Of a stretch of DNA of 64,000 bases, positions 24,301 through 41,947 are shown piece after piece. The stretch is taken from NCBI GenBank assembly GCA_905250125.1, contig CAJNOL010000057.1:1-64000 (forward strand), read 5' to 3'. Position numbers and translations under genes: made by a program. This DNA comes from Rotaria sordida (lineage: Eukaryota; Rotifera; Eurotatoria; Philodinida; Philodinidae). The notes below the pieces were generated by a model. That model made no database searches. It saw only the letters and a list, made by a program, of their open reading frames with translations, and was not told the origin of the DNA. How positions within the stretch are numbered: position 1 is the first letter of the stretch; each line of letters begins with the position of its first letter.

Positions 24301-25536
24301 ATCGAATACAAAAATTTTGGACACGATGGACTCTGGTCGTCTGAGAAATGTGTAGGATGCGCTTGTCACCGAATACAAAAAAAAGAGCAGAAAAAAGTAT
24401 CTTCGAGGAGACTTTTCAATTTCTTTTAGAAGACTTCAATGAGGATATTAAAGTACAGCCAGGTCCATGTCTGAGGCTGGATCCAAAACTTGTGAACCAG
24501 ATGGGCTCTATAGAGATTAAAAATTTAAATATCGAAAGATTCGATTTCATTGTATTAGTAATTCTTTGAAAACATGTTGAAAGCAATGTGAAAATCTTTT
24601 TTTTTATTCTACTGCAATTAAAAGAAATTATCGCCTTTAATATTAACAAAATAAATATTGACAATTTGGTTTTTTTTTAGATTCGACACAACAATTTTCC
24701 AATTCTGCAAGTTGATTGGTTACTTGATCAAGTTGTTGTTGAACATATTCGAGATGGTACTAAATATATATTTAAATGTAATTGTTGGCTTAGAAGAGGA
24801 CGCCCATATGTAACACTTTCTGCTTTGCCAGGTAATAAATAACCTATGAAATTTGTAGATTTCTATATAAAATGATGGATTTACATAAAGAAAACTGAAT
24901 AGTATTTGAAGTTAACTTAATAAATCAAGGAAATTTCTTTCAAATAAAAAAAACCGACTTTAACTTAAGATTGACAATTCGAATAAATTTTATTTAAAAG
25001 AAAAAATAATATTCATTATGATTTATTTTAGATCCACGTTCCATTAATAGAAATAAAACAGATGATTCATCTTCGACAACTAGTCGAACTCTTGTAATTA
25101 TTCTTGTTATTTTAATCACCCTGGTAATAGGTATTTTTTGTGGTTATAATGAATATCGTCATCGACAACGAGATTCTTCAATGGTTTTCAATGATCGAAT
25201 CGAACAAATTCCTCAAGAACCATCACTTCTTGATGCATACTACCCACAATCACCAAGATCACCATCTCCACCATTAGAACCTCAATTTTGGGTTAATACT
25301 ATACGTCGATGGAAAAATTTTCGACAAGGATTACCTTCATATAATTATGCACAAACAACTCAATCAACAGCAGCTGCTCCTCGAACAATACCGCCAATTA
25401 TTTCTACAGATGAACCACCTGCCTATGAAGGTATATTATTTCTTTCTAATTATGTCATATCATTTTTTTTTTCTTCATAGATTTATATCCAAATTCAACT
25501 ACACCGATAAATATTACTTCAAATTCAAATTCATGA
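18397..25536 (+). CDS. PLAT-domain type I membrane protein
   Basis: Exons 18397-18451, 19063-19268, 24681-24831, 25032-25430 and 25481-25536 join in phase to 288 residues. Residues 1-17 are a signal peptide (MTQILILFPVIISYCLA). Residues about 22-130 are a PLAT/LH2 domain: TDSNIYIRLFN at the start, then FEMGAHERFRIRTEDIG, KIHIRHNN, VDWLLDQVVVEH and YIFKCNCWL, matching the polycystin-type beta sandwich in order. One transmembrane helix lies at about 157-174 (TLVIILVILITLVIGIFC), followed by a 110-residue cytoplasmic tail rich in Pro and Ser. The tail has a PPxY motif (PPAY, 266-269), a known ligand for WW domains such as those of NEDD4-type ligases. The join between exons 2 and 3 falls inside the PLAT domain and spans a 5.4-kb intron. 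The completed domain supports the join. Function beyond lipid or protein binding is unknown. Confidence 0.8.
18490..18925. mobile_element. Dispersed repeat family A, partial copy
   Basis: In the first PLAT intron (18452-19062), this stretch matches the centre of foldback element 1 (670-1085) in reverse orientation. Matches include the blocks round ctttcattaatcg (complement), the tatagcttgaagtctat block and the ccttaatatc...aatcatgga block. The flanking terminal arms of element 1 are mostly absent, so this is a fragment. Confidence 0.7.
19343..19640. mobile_element. Foldback element 3 (MITE-like)
   Basis: An inverted repeat of about 300 bp in the giant PLAT intron. The left arm at 19348-19460 (gaactaatgtcc, then tagcgacctac and ttttcagtag) pairs with the right arm at 19535-19637. 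The blocks fall in mirror order at matching distances. No coding frame. Confidence 0.75.
20410..20825. mobile_element. Foldback element 4 (MITE-like)
   Basis: An inverted repeat of about 410 bp. The ends carry gctgtcagcgtccaat (20428-20443) on the left and its complement-like partner ending tgctgaca (about 20801) on the right. The inner blocks round tgttggattc (20518-20527) and its partner near 20735 also pair. Non-coding. Confidence 0.72.
23889..23911. repeat. AT dinucleotide microsatellite
   Basis: About 11 uninterrupted AT units in the giant PLAT intron. Confidence 0.9.
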
Positions 25537-28500
25537 TACATTTTTAGAATGAAAGTGTATCTGTGATCAAACTATAATTCATGTAGAATATATATATATA
25601 TTTTTTCTTTTTTGTTCTTCTTTTTAATATATTGTATATAAATCTCTAGTCAATTTATTTCATTTTTAAATATACAAGATTACCGAATGATTTGATACTG
25701 TAATGCTTTCGTGTTGAATATTTAATATCAGTTATGTTTTATTTTTCAAGCTTGCTTACATTCTTTTTTTTTTTTACTTCATCTCACTTTCTCTTTCGCT
25801 TCACATAACTAGTACTTATTTTTCGCTTATTGCGTCTAATATTATGAATTGAAGACTAGCTTTTCTTTTATTCTTTGTATTTCATTTTCTTTTTTTTCCT
25901 CTTTTTCTCTTTTGATTTCCTTCGTTTTTTTTTTGCTCTATTGCAATAGAGCTCTACGTCATCAATACAGCTCTTTGTTCGACTATCAAGAAAAAACACT
26001 TTGGTATGTAACGGTAGGTTTTTCTTTTTTGCTTCGCCATAGAGAGCAGTGTCGAACGATACAGGCAAAATACTTGTGCATGTGCATGTGCATGCGTGTA
26101 TCTACATATACGCGCGAATATCGGCCCTTGTTACCCCAACTAAACACGCACTGTTGACGATGACAATATGCAGAACATAAAGCAAAAAAGAAAGAGAGAG
26201 GTTTTATGTAGTGTACATTTAACATAATGTATATCGTGGTGAATATGTTTATGTATGTATACGTAGAAGGTAACTGGCTGAATGCACTAGTTAACTTATT
26301 TGATTGCGTGTGTTACTAATCATATTTTTCACATATTTTGAATTCTATATTGTCATTTTGGTATCATAATTGTTAGGCAAACGAAAAATGCTGATTTCGA
26401 ATTCATCCAATGATATGATCATATGTTTGCTACTTTTGTCTTTTTTTTGCCATTTCTTTTGACAACAAATAATGACAGTGTGACATACATAGAACTAGTA
26501 GTAACCAAAAAGCTAGAAAATCAACTGTCATCATTGTTGAAGACAAGACACACACATATGCACACATACACACTCGTTCCTTTAATTATCCAAAAAATGC
26601 GATCGACAGAACGAACGACGATAACTGGATTGACATTATTCTCTTCTTTCTTCGTGCTTTGACACAATATTATATTCTAGGATAGAACCATATCACTCTA
26701 CGAACGATTATGTCACAAACGATATAAATCGCTCATGTAAATCACATGTATTGATCTATTAAGTACATCGATTGATGTCAGTGTAAGAGAGCACATATAT
26801 TTTTATTCATAATTATTCATTCATATATTTTCACTAATTACAGGAAACAGTTTCCTTTGCAGTTTTTTTTTGCTCTCTTTCTCTCTCTCTCTCCCTTCAA
26901 GTGTACTTTTTAATCAATAGATTCTTTTAGCATCAATGTTTCAAATGATTTTACTTTTCTATTTCAGTATTTTAGGAAAAAATAATAATGAGAAATTCAT
27001 CATATATTGAGGGTGCATGCTTGTTAAGAATGCAAAACAAATATGCACAAATATGAATACAGTGATTGTAATTCAAAATAAGCAAGTTTATAATTTTTTA
27101 TGTCAAGGTAATTGTCACTTCTATTTCTTTCTTTCTTTTTCTTTTCTCTTTGTTTTTGTCCAAGTCTTTAACTTGTTAATGAAATAAATAAAAAAAAAAT
27201 TGCATTTATTTCTCGGTAAATTATCTTTCGCTTTTTTTTTCAATGTCATCGGTTTAACAGTTGTCATAAGTGGAAAACAATTACTTTATTGTTGACTACA
27301 CAAGACCGATAAGACAAAGAAGTCGGATGAGAAGAAAACAAAGCGTTGATGATGATCGATCGGCCGATAAGATGATAGATATTTATCGCTTATACATGTA
27401 CGTATGTATGTATATATCATTGTTTTAGTTTTTTTTCTTTTGTGATATTATGTTTTATTAATCGATTACATCATTAGATTTTTAGTTTTCTACTCATTAT
27501 CGATTGAATAAATCTTTTTCTGTCGTTCACTTTCTATTTGAACGATGAAGAAAAAAAAAAGGAAGCAAACCAATACTCATTAAAAAAAGAAAAGAGCTAA
27601 ACTTTCCTCTTTCTAGTTTTTATTCTTATTGAATATTATGAGTTGTCATTGACAATAAGACTCCATTTCCTTCATTTTACCACATAGTATGCTTGCACAT
27701 ATGTGAATCAAACAAATGACATATGCATGCTGATATGTGTATTTGCTTCTTATTTTCTGTTGTCATTTATAATTTTAACGATTCTTTTGTTTATCTTGAC
27801 GAAAGTAAAAATTGACTACATCTATTCAACAAACATTTACAAAGACCAAAACAAAAAGAAAAAACTTGTACTTGCTTCAGCAAAACTATACGGCATTCAA
27901 ATAGAAAAATTCTCTATGATGTATTCATAAGCAAGTTAGAGATTATAAAATAACACGAGCGTTATATATTTTACCAGCAAATTTATTTTTTCTATAAGAC
28001 AGAATATATTACAGAATATAAAAAAACCAAACAGTTAAACAAAAACCCTTAAAATTTCTCTAGGCAATAATACATATACATATTGCCTTGATGTCTATTA
28101 TCCCTTCTCATTCTCTATTTATTCCTTCTCTCTATATATACATATACACCATCAATTCATTCATGCATCAGTAAACTTGACGAACGTGTCATAAAAAACA
28201 TTTTCCGCTGCTCTTTATATCCCTTTTTCTTACTTTATCATTTGATCTACACAGATTTCTTCTAGTTACATGGTTTTCGTTTTGTTTTTTTCTTATCATA
28301 CTGGTTATATACGCGCTAATAAGAATCGACGGAGGATTAACTCTATAATGAATATGGGTATAGGAAATAACAGTGTCAGCTGGTTGAACGTCTTCATCAT
28401 TTTTTTTTTCTTTCTTTTTTTCCCTTCTTTTATTATATAATGTACTTCTATTTGAGCCATGATGATGATAGTGGCTTAATGTAAGTAGTAGTAGTAGAAA

Positions 28501-28980
28501 ACGGAGTAACCCAATCATTCGATGATGTGCATACGCGTGTGCATTTATGCTTACCCAAATTCTCTATTCATGATAATAATCAGTCCAATAGAGAGAAAAA
28601 GACGAGACAATAATTGTTGTTTTGTACATTAATGACAAAACGAGAAAAAAGACAAAACATTTCCATTTTCATTTTTATATTAATAAAAGAATTTTTCTTA
28701 TCTGTCATTTTCTTTTCTTTTTTTTTGTTTTCAAATAAAAAAAAAATATTCATTAGTTGTTCAAAATATGATTAATATACATAATAATAAGGATTATGTC
28801 CTAATTGTCCTCATAAAGAATAAGAAACTTGAAGATTTAGAATCGATGAATAAAAAAAAATAAAAAAGAAAAGAAAATTCTTCTTATCATAATTTTCAAT
28901 TTTTTCTTTTATATTTTCTTCTTGTTGCTGTGACGATTAACTAGGGAATATTCTGTCAGGCTCAATCCCTTATATGATGA

Positions 28981-28988
28981 TGACGTCA
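28981..28988. promoter_or_regulatory. CRE-type palindrome TGACGTCA
   Basis: A perfect eight-base cAMP-response-element palindrome, 482 bp upstream of the Na+/K+-ATPase start codon and just before CT-rich tracts. CREB/ATF factors bind this site in animals, and mammalian ATP1A1 promoters are known to use a CRE/ATF-type element. Function here is inference. Confidence 0.45.
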
Positions 28989-29070
28989 TTTGTCGGTTTT
29001 CTCTCTCTCTCTTTCGCTCGACTGCTTGCGGTAGCAAGAGCTAGATAATATTTCTTCTCCGGTCTATTTT

Positions 29071-29092
29071 TCTCTCTCTCTCTCTCTCTCTC
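29071..29092. repeat. CT dinucleotide tract
   Basis: Eleven TC units upstream of the Na+/K+-ATPase gene; a shorter run lies at about 29001-29013. Seen from the other strand these are GAGA tracts, which can bind GAGA-type factors; no more can be said. Confidence 0.85.
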
Positions 29093-29469
29093 GTTTTTTT
29101 TCTTTTTTTTTCTCCCTCTGTGTATGTTATTATTTATATGTTCGTGTGCGTGCGACCGATCGCACCAAGACTATTGCAATCATCACCCAGAGCTAACGAC
29201 GAACGAGAAGAGAGAAGAAAAAAAACGCTGTTTTGTTTTTTAAAATATATATATATAGATATATATATACATATAACCGATTAGTAATAATTAAACAAGG
29301 TTGACACATGATTTCATTTGCTTTCTTTTTTTTTCAGATATTTGTCTATTTTATCCTATCAAATACTATTTAGCAGGACAAATATTTCGAGAATCTCGAT
29401 CGTTGTTTAGGATCGAGTAATAGCTTTGTTAACATTACAAATATCGACTCAATTTCATCTCAATTAACT

Positions 29470-34625
<5,156 letters not shown>

Positions 34626-37600
34626 TCTATGTACACGAGTGCATGGAAATTTTTATTTATATATTCTTAGACCAATTCTCAAATTTTTTTTGTCTGTGTT
34701 CTTTTCTTTTCTTTTTTTGTGTGCCAGTAAGAATATTAAATAATCCGTACATATTCCAAATGTGTGTATTTAAATGTTCGCATTTTCGCTGCTTTATAGT
34801 CATTAGTAATAAAAGATTGTTTGTATCTGCCTGAATACTATCTCTGTTGTTCGATTTTCTATTTTCTTTTTTTGAATAATCTATTTTGCACACACACTCT
34901 AACTGTCCTCTCTGAACATAGGTGGCATTATAATTAATAAAAAAAAAAATTTCTTTTTCTTTTTTTTTTGTGCATTGAATAGAAAAGTTCATTTTCTTGT
35001 CTTTACTGTAATTGTTTGACTTGAGGGGTTTTTTGCCTCGTTACATTTTTCTTTGGCGTGTGACAATACGGTACTCACGTTCTATCCACTATCCTACACT
35101 CTCAGATACGCGTCCAGTAGCTGCGTTCGCTATCAGGTGTCCATCTGTGCAGCATCTTTTTTTTTCTTTGACATTTGTTTGTCTTTCTAATAGTCTCTTC
35201 TTTTCTTTTCTCTGTTTGCAAAAAAATTAATGTGTATGTCTATCATCTATCGATTGAGACAAATTCTTTTCTTTTTTTTTTCTTTAATGTTTCTTTCTGT
35301 TTTTTTTTCGCGTTTGATTTGTTCAAATTCTTCTTTTTTTGTCCTTCATTTATTTTCACATCAAAATATTAAAATATTCCGACATAGACAAATTTAGAAG
35401 TCAAAACATAATTGACTATTATGTAAAGAAAGAAAAAAACAAATTATGTTATCTATGAAATTTCATGTTGAAATAATAATAATATCTATAGAAAAATTGT
35501 AATGAATGATACAAGATCAAAAATATATTAATAATTCATTATATAGAGTGTCAATTTTTTCCTCATGAAAAACTTGCAAACTTTATTGACAATATTAAAT
35601 ATATATTATTTTTGCACCATTTACACTTTTATGTGCTGAATATTGTCTACTTCAAGGGCAAATCTTTTTTTTATATGAACTGCGCAAATGTGTAGGTTCT
35701 ATTACGCAGTATTCTATTTCGTTTATATTTTTTTCATATTGTACCTTGACAAAATGCGTAATAGTCATGCGAAAATTTTCTGATCTGAGTTATATCATCG
35801 ATTGCATTGATACATACTTTATTAAGATAATTGGAGATTTTCTCAGCGTACATCAATTTTTCTTTATTGTCGAGTATGAAATCATACAGAAAATGATAAT
35901 AATTAATTTAATTAGTTGAATAGTTTAGCTGTTATCGATCATTTAATGCTGATGACAAAATAATTCCAAAATAAGTATTAATATCTATTGTAATATCGAG
36001 TTAAACGTACTCAAAAAAGAAAACAGATGATGACACTGATGTCATTATAAATATCGATTGTATCATACAGTTACAAAGATTATGGATGTCACATAAATAG
36101 ATTTATCTTGCCCTAGAGACAACATGATTAATAATCTGTAAACATTAGCGACAATCATATGTATCAAGTCAAATACAACTAGAAAAAGAAACTATATATA
36201 TAATCGTTCGATCGATAGATTGAAAAGATGGAATAAGTTGAACATTTTTCGTTTTGATTCTTAAAAAATAACTAATTCTATTAATAATGTTGTTATTTCT
36301 TTGAAAACTTCAAAGAGATAGAAGATAAATCTATGGAGACATTGTAACTAACTATTTAGTAATACTACAAGAATATTATTTACATAATACACAACTTGTT
36401 ACTATTTGCAGTCATTTTTAATACTTGTGCTACAATAGTGAATATGATGGAAAAATCATTGTGAGAATAATCAGAAATGAAAGAATTATTATTTTTCTTT
36501 GTCCTTGTGCGATTATTTTATAATAATGATTTTTGAATTTCACAAATAATATATGTGTATAATGCTATCGATATAAATATCGAAATATCATCATAAAAAT
36601 GGCTAATGAGTGACCCTCACTTGGTGTTAAATCGGTTTTCGACTGAGACGATGTTTATTTGATGATTAATAGAAAACTGTAGAATGGTTTGGTTTTCCGA
36701 ACCATCGTTCTCGGGATATCAAAATTTCACTAGGCTTCTCAACAAAAATCTGTGATCCTCTTTCAGATCATTTGAAAAATCGACTTTCGATTTTCTTTTT
36801 TGAACTTTGCATGAACCAAGTTCTCAATGAGATTACTTCATTGAGCAAGTTTTAACTTTACTAATATCTCCTATCCTGAGATATTCAATATTCGGAATTC
36901 TTTCATGTGTAAAAGCAAATTTTGTTCATATACAGTCCTAGACAAAAGTAGTCGTCCTTATGAGGTGCTACTATTTTATATGATATTAAGCTGATGTTTT
37001 GGGTGTATGCAGATGACAATGAACCTTGATCGCAAGCACCAACTCGCCTTGCATTAGTCTACATGTACTGGAGTTAAGATTTACACACTACTCCCTGTGA
37101 AAAACAAATTCAGCGAAAATATGTATTGAAAAAGTTTTTGTTTATCATTTTGCTATTCCACAAATTACTACCGTTTTTCTCGAGGGCTAAAGATAGTCGC
37201 ATGTGTCTACTTTATTATCACCAAAGTCCGTGATACATAGACAAGATCTTAGTAATTAGCACGCTCTGAGGTAGTGAATCCATGTGGTAACTGTAACTCA
37301 ACTCCATTCAATGCTGCGGCTCTAAAACTTTCAAAACAGACTTGTCGTCTCATGGTAACTTTCAACTAAAATTTTTAAATAAATTGATCAAAGTCATCAT
37401 GGAAAAGATCCATCTTAGTAAAACTCAACATTTGCTCTTCAACAGATGCTCCTAATGAGAATACAATATCTCAGGTATTTCAAAGTGATTTCTAATAAAA
37501 TGCGGACTCGAGGTAGCTACGACTGTGACTGTGGTCTTCCAAATTAGGGGTTAGACGAAAATATGCATGCCAACATAGTTGAGATAAGATGATCACAAGA

Positions 37601-40600
37601 GAAGGGTGATGTCTGAATTATAACTCCAGTACATGTGAGCCGATCGAGGGACTTCTTCTTTGTTGGTATGATTCGGAAAAGTTATGTTTTGACTAATCAG
37701 ATGACCGAAGTCCGAAAGAAACTCTGAAGTAGCCATTTTGAACTTCATTACTAAGAGAATTCGATTAACGAATATCGACACGCTTTTATATTGGATACTA
37801 TTGTTTTGAATTCTGTCGCGAAAATAATCTTAATTCATTTATTCGACTAACATATATGAGAATCCATAAAAATCTTCATCGCACCTAAAACAATCAAGGA
37901 TCAATGATTAAAAATCTTATAATCAAATACCTGTATTTGATGCGAAAAGAAGTTGAGGATAGAATTATATATGGTTTAGTTATTAGTTCAAGATCAAAAA
38001 GTCAAATCTTAATGAAACATTTTCCAGGTCATATCATACGCGACTTTGTATTACATTCATTAGAATGAATGAATTTAATGAAGAGTAAATTCTGAGTCAT
38101 ATATGTTAGAAGATGAAACTCTTCTTTATTTACTTTTATAATTCTATTTCTTAATTAGATAGTTATGATTTAGCTTATAATGGACCATCAAATGATAGTA
38201 GAAGATAATTAATCGAAACTGGTAATATCAATCATATAAATAATGACATGTAAAAATTGTTATGGGGGTATTAAACGAAAATTAATCAGTGACTTAACAA
38301 TACAGAATGTCTCATAAGTAGCACTACGATAAAAAATTCAAATAACTCCACTCCGGTTCAATCAGATGCCCTGATTTGTTTGAGCAGTAGTAGAACTTGA
38401 TTCAAAATTATATTGAACACTTATTACAATTGTGTAGAATTCTATGATTGTCTCTGAAGTAGTTCAGATAACTTCGATTACAAAAGTTGTTAGATAAATT
38501 GTTGATCCATTTTTTAAATACTAACAAAAAAATACCAATGACAATTAAAAAAAACAATTAAGTACAATTAGAATTTTGTGTTTTTTCAAAATATGTCTCA
38601 ATAATTTATTTCTGACATGAAGTTACTTTACTGTAAGTAAACATTTGAAAAGACCCAGAACTAATATGTGTATAAAAAAAGAGTTTCTTCGTCACTCAAC
38701 TTATTAAAGTTGTATATGAAGGTCAATTTTAACTCAATATTTCTATGAATGATGAATTATAATAGGCTAAAATTCAAAAGAATCAAAAGTTATTTTCTTT
38801 TAAATTCAATTCTTTTTTAAGCCTACATTTTAAACGTAACACATTTCAAACTTTCCTTTGGATATGTAAAAAAAAAACGAATAGATAGAGCATTTTTTGT
38901 AGAACGAAATTTACTTTACCAAGTAGCATATGAAAACAATTTTTAGTGTTCTGAATGGATTAACTTCTAATAAAAATACAGAAACAAGCCAAAATTGATA
39001 TTGTTTATAAAAATCAGTGTTCGATTTCTTTTATACATTTTCCTACGGGAAAACAAAATTAAGTCAGAAATTATAAACAAATATTTTGCAAGAAAACAAA
39101 AATTCCAATTTTTATTTTGATTTAGATCAGTTTCTAAGTAAATGATTTTTTTTTATTTTGTTCTTATTCATGTCATGTAGACCAAATAAAAACTGCTGAT
39201 TAACTACTATCACGAAAATAACTAAGAGTTTTTAGATTAGTACATGCAGCATGGGTATGTGTTAATGAAGGATAGTGAAAGAATTAATAGTATTAAAGTA
39301 CATATAATAATCTTTCTTTTTTTCTTTTATATCATTTGTGAGAAAATTTTATCGTCATTGCTTTGACAGAAGAAAATAATAGATGTTTATCAGAAGAAAA
39401 ATGCCAATTTTCTAAAAAGGATTATTAATTGCTTTTGTATTTTCAAAGAAAATCTCCTAGTAAAGTTTTCTATTTTACAAAACGACTTCTAATTTCTCAA
39501 TATAAACTCGATAACCTTGAATAATATTGGTCACGTGATACAAGATTGTCATTTGAAGTTTGTTTAAAAACTTCAAATCAAAATTTACTCTATCAAAATT
39601 GTGTTAGTCATATTAGTTCAGATCAATCTAAGTAGTTTATATTTTTTCATCATGTTATTATAGTAAATAAGACGTATGATTAACTTCCATTTTGTTTTCT
39701 GATATCTGTACTATGATCATCATTCTAGGCTTTGTTTTAGGCCACGTGCTTGTGCATTATTCTATATGCTATCAGATAGATCGTTACTATCGCTACCGTT
39801 ATGTAGAAGTATGGTATGTTTTGCTACATATTTATGAGAACGTGATTTAATCCAATCTTTGAATATCTGAAGTATTCTCGAACAATTTTGCAACGCTTCC
39901 ATAATAAAATTTTATAAAATGTATTAGTCAACACAATTTAATAGGGTCCTTTTTTTTTGTTGTAAAAGAAATAACTTCATATATTCATCTGTATTGATTG
40001 AAAAGAAAATTATTATGTTTATTACTATTCTTAGATGAAAAACAACACATCATTTCTATTTTAATTTTGTTAAAAAAAAAGAAGTGCATCTAGCGATTGA
40101 TAAATTTTTAAAACAAATGAAAAATGATAGTTCTATTGATTAGTATATTAGAGTAACAAAATCTAACGTCTTGCTCAAATAAAAATCAATTTTATTTTGA
40201 CCTTGAGAATACTTGTGTTCTATACAGACTTGAAAAACTCAATGAGCTGTTGTCGACGTTGAAATATAATATACTTCGATGTTTTTTTGGATATCGTGAC
40301 GATGAAACTAGTGATTTTCACTATTCGAAAAAAAAATGTAGAAGAAGTAAAACTCTTCTCAATTATCTCGATTATGAATTGATCAAACTAGTCAGCTTAT
40401 ACTAGGGATTTCACCTAGATATTTTCGAAAAACAAATTTTTTAAAACTAATTATGAGTTTCAATTTAGTCAATCAATAACGACAATATTTGTGTGTCGAT
40501 TTATGCAAGACTGACTCTTTTAACTTATTTCATTCAATAGTTATAAGTATTTTACTTCAAGCTTTGAAATCAGCTAAGTTATATCGATTGGTGATGTTAC

Positions 40601-41481
40601 TTTGTAGATTTGAAACAATTTGATGTCGGAAGGACATGATTTAGAAAATAATTCTTTCTGATATTGAAATTTTTGTACAGACTGAATCAAATATCTCAAA
40701 CTGATTATAGTTTAGATTAATCAATAGTGAATTAGTCGATTTTAAAGCTTCCAGTAAAACTTTTATAAATATTGAATAAAATATTCTAGAAGAGTCAGTC
40801 TTGAGTAAATTGACAGAAGAATGTTGTCATTATTTTTTCGAATGGTGAAAATGGTTGGTTACATTCTCAAGATATTCAAAACAACATCGAGTTGCATTAT
40901 GTTTTCATGCTAAAAATAATACCAAAAACAATATAGAACAGATAAATAAAGCAATGGTGTGTTATGTTTATAAATAAAACATTTAATAATAACTGTTGAA
41001 AGTATTAATATATGTCTTTTTGCTATGCAAAGTTATTTTTGTTTTTTTCACAAGCATATTTGGTTTTTTTTGCATCTATCGTTAATTACGAATTATTCAA
41101 AATTTCTATTGGAATATTACATCCTATATATAATAAATAATCAATGGTAGAATTTATTCTGTACTATGTCCTATTTTGCCAAGTTATACTAACACATTTT
41201 GTGGTATATGGTGTTTTTTTTGTGGTTGCCCTTTGCAACAGGACAACTTAAGTGTGCGTGAGAAAAGAGAAAAAAATGTGTAAGAGAAAAAGAAAACGTA
41301 TGCATATATATATATATATACAACTATCGATGATCATTTGCAACTGTCATGCATACACAGTGTGTTCGAGTAAGAATGAAAGTAGGCGAAAGTACACCAC
41401 TATAGTAAGAATGTTGTAGTAGATAAACAAGCACGTTCTCATTTAAATCGACATTCGCTTCTGAGTTGCTATTCATTCGAA
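34626..41481. other. Large intergenic region
   Basis: About 6.9 kb between the Na+/K+-ATPase gene and the secreted precursor. The first part is T-rich, probably the 3' untranslated region. No coding region is convincing; a 45-codon frame at 39713-39850 is weak. A short inverted match (acatgtactggagtta near 37060 and its complement near 37630) hints at a decayed repeat. TA runs at 41305-41321 precede the next gene. Confidence 0.55.
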
Positions 41482-41947
41482 ATGATCATCCGAAGACTCG
41501 TTGTATTTCTTTTTCTTTTCATTCTTGCCGGCGCCAATCCAATTCATCAAAATATTAAGTAAAAACAAGACAAAGAAAGACTATTTTCTGTATTTTTTTT
41601 CTACTACACAAATCGATTTATTACAGGGGTAATGAATATCGTCAACGACGTAGTTTTACAATTACAAACTGGCAATTAGCTGATAAATTATATAAAGGTC
41701 TTTCTCAGAATGATGATCATCGAATTGAAATTGCAACAAGATTTAAACGTTCAGATATTCCACTAGAATTAAGACCTGTTGAAGGACCCATGAATATTGA
41801 ACAATTGCCAGCAATGTTAGCAGCAAGATATGTTAAACGTTATCCATATTCACAACGAGATGATCCCGATATAATGTAAGTGAAAATTATTTTTCGAAAT
41901 ATTTTTGAACTATTTCTTCTTTTTTTTTTCATTCTAGTGGCCGATAA
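41482..41947 (+). CDS. Secreted peptide precursor, possible neuropeptide
   Basis: Three exons (41482-41558, 41627-41875, 41938-41947) join in phase to 111 residues. Residues 1-18 form a signal peptide (Arg-Arg, then a long hydrophobic run of Leu, Phe, Val and Ile, then Ala-Gly-Ala). There are no cysteines. Basic cleavage sites appear at 33-34 (RR), 66-67 (KR) and 96-97 (KR), which would release a peptide beginning YPYSQRDDPDI. With the 62-bp second intron removed the protein ends Ile-Gly-Arg-stop, the pattern from which a C-terminal amide is made. If the intron is kept, the frame ends Ile-Met at the TAA 41877-41879. The intron has a strong donor (gtaagtg) and a good pyrimidine tract, so I favour splicing. 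I do not recognise a known neuropeptide family. It could also be another kind of small secreted protein. Confidence 0.6.

Larger units (their letters stand above)
19269..24680 (+). other. Giant intron of the PLAT gene
   Basis: This 5412-bp intron, with donor gtaaga and a poly-T acceptor, is roughly 80 times longer than most introns in the window. It contains foldback elements at 19343-19640 and 20410-20825 and an AT dinucleotide run at 23889-23911. The rest (20830-24680) shows no gene that I can support. Small frames at 22507-22776 and 24157-24569 have no domain. Confidence 0.7.
25537..29469. other. Intergenic and promoter region of the Na+/K+-ATPase gene
   Basis: About 3.9 kb without a credible coding region. 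It is strongly pyrimidine-tract rich, with CT runs at about 26872-26894 and 29071-29092. A perfect CRE-type palindrome lies at 28981-28988. The last few hundred bases are probably promoter and 5' untranslated region, possibly with an untranslated intron ending at the acceptor (cag) at 29335-29337. Confidence 0.6.

Noticed and set aside
24157-24569. Overlapping open frames in the giant PLAT intron
   Set aside because: Several overlapping frames on both strands with no domain; probably chance or decayed repeat.
25849-26157. 102-codon open frame in the gap before the Na+/K+-ATPase gene
   Set aside because: It is driven by pyrimidine-rich sequence (Phe/Ser/Leu runs); overlapping frames on the other strand are equally long.
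28189-28518. 109-codon open frame on the minus strand
   Set aside because: Low-complexity Lys and Leu content from poly-T tracts, no splice context, no recognisable family.
34657-34992. 111-codon open frame on the minus strand after the Na+/K+-ATPase gene
   Set aside because: It sits in the probable 3' untranslated region and reads as Lys/Asn-rich low complexity.
35020-35170. Possible tRNA or structured RNA in a less AT-rich patch
   Set aside because: No cloverleaf, A-box or B-box could be found.
37040-37640. Possible further inverted repeat
   Set aside because: Only about 20 bases (round acatgtactggagtta) match well; the flanks could not be followed, so it was not listed as an element.
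38150-38215. Short exon-like stretch after an acceptor-like site
   Set aside because: It reads SYDLAYNGPSNDSRR then stop, but no upstream exon in phase was found; too short to support.
39713-39850. 45-codon frame starting MIIILGFVLGH
   Set aside because: A hydrophobic start hints at a secreted micropeptide, but no conservation, promoter or splice evidence can be seen, so it is not annotated.
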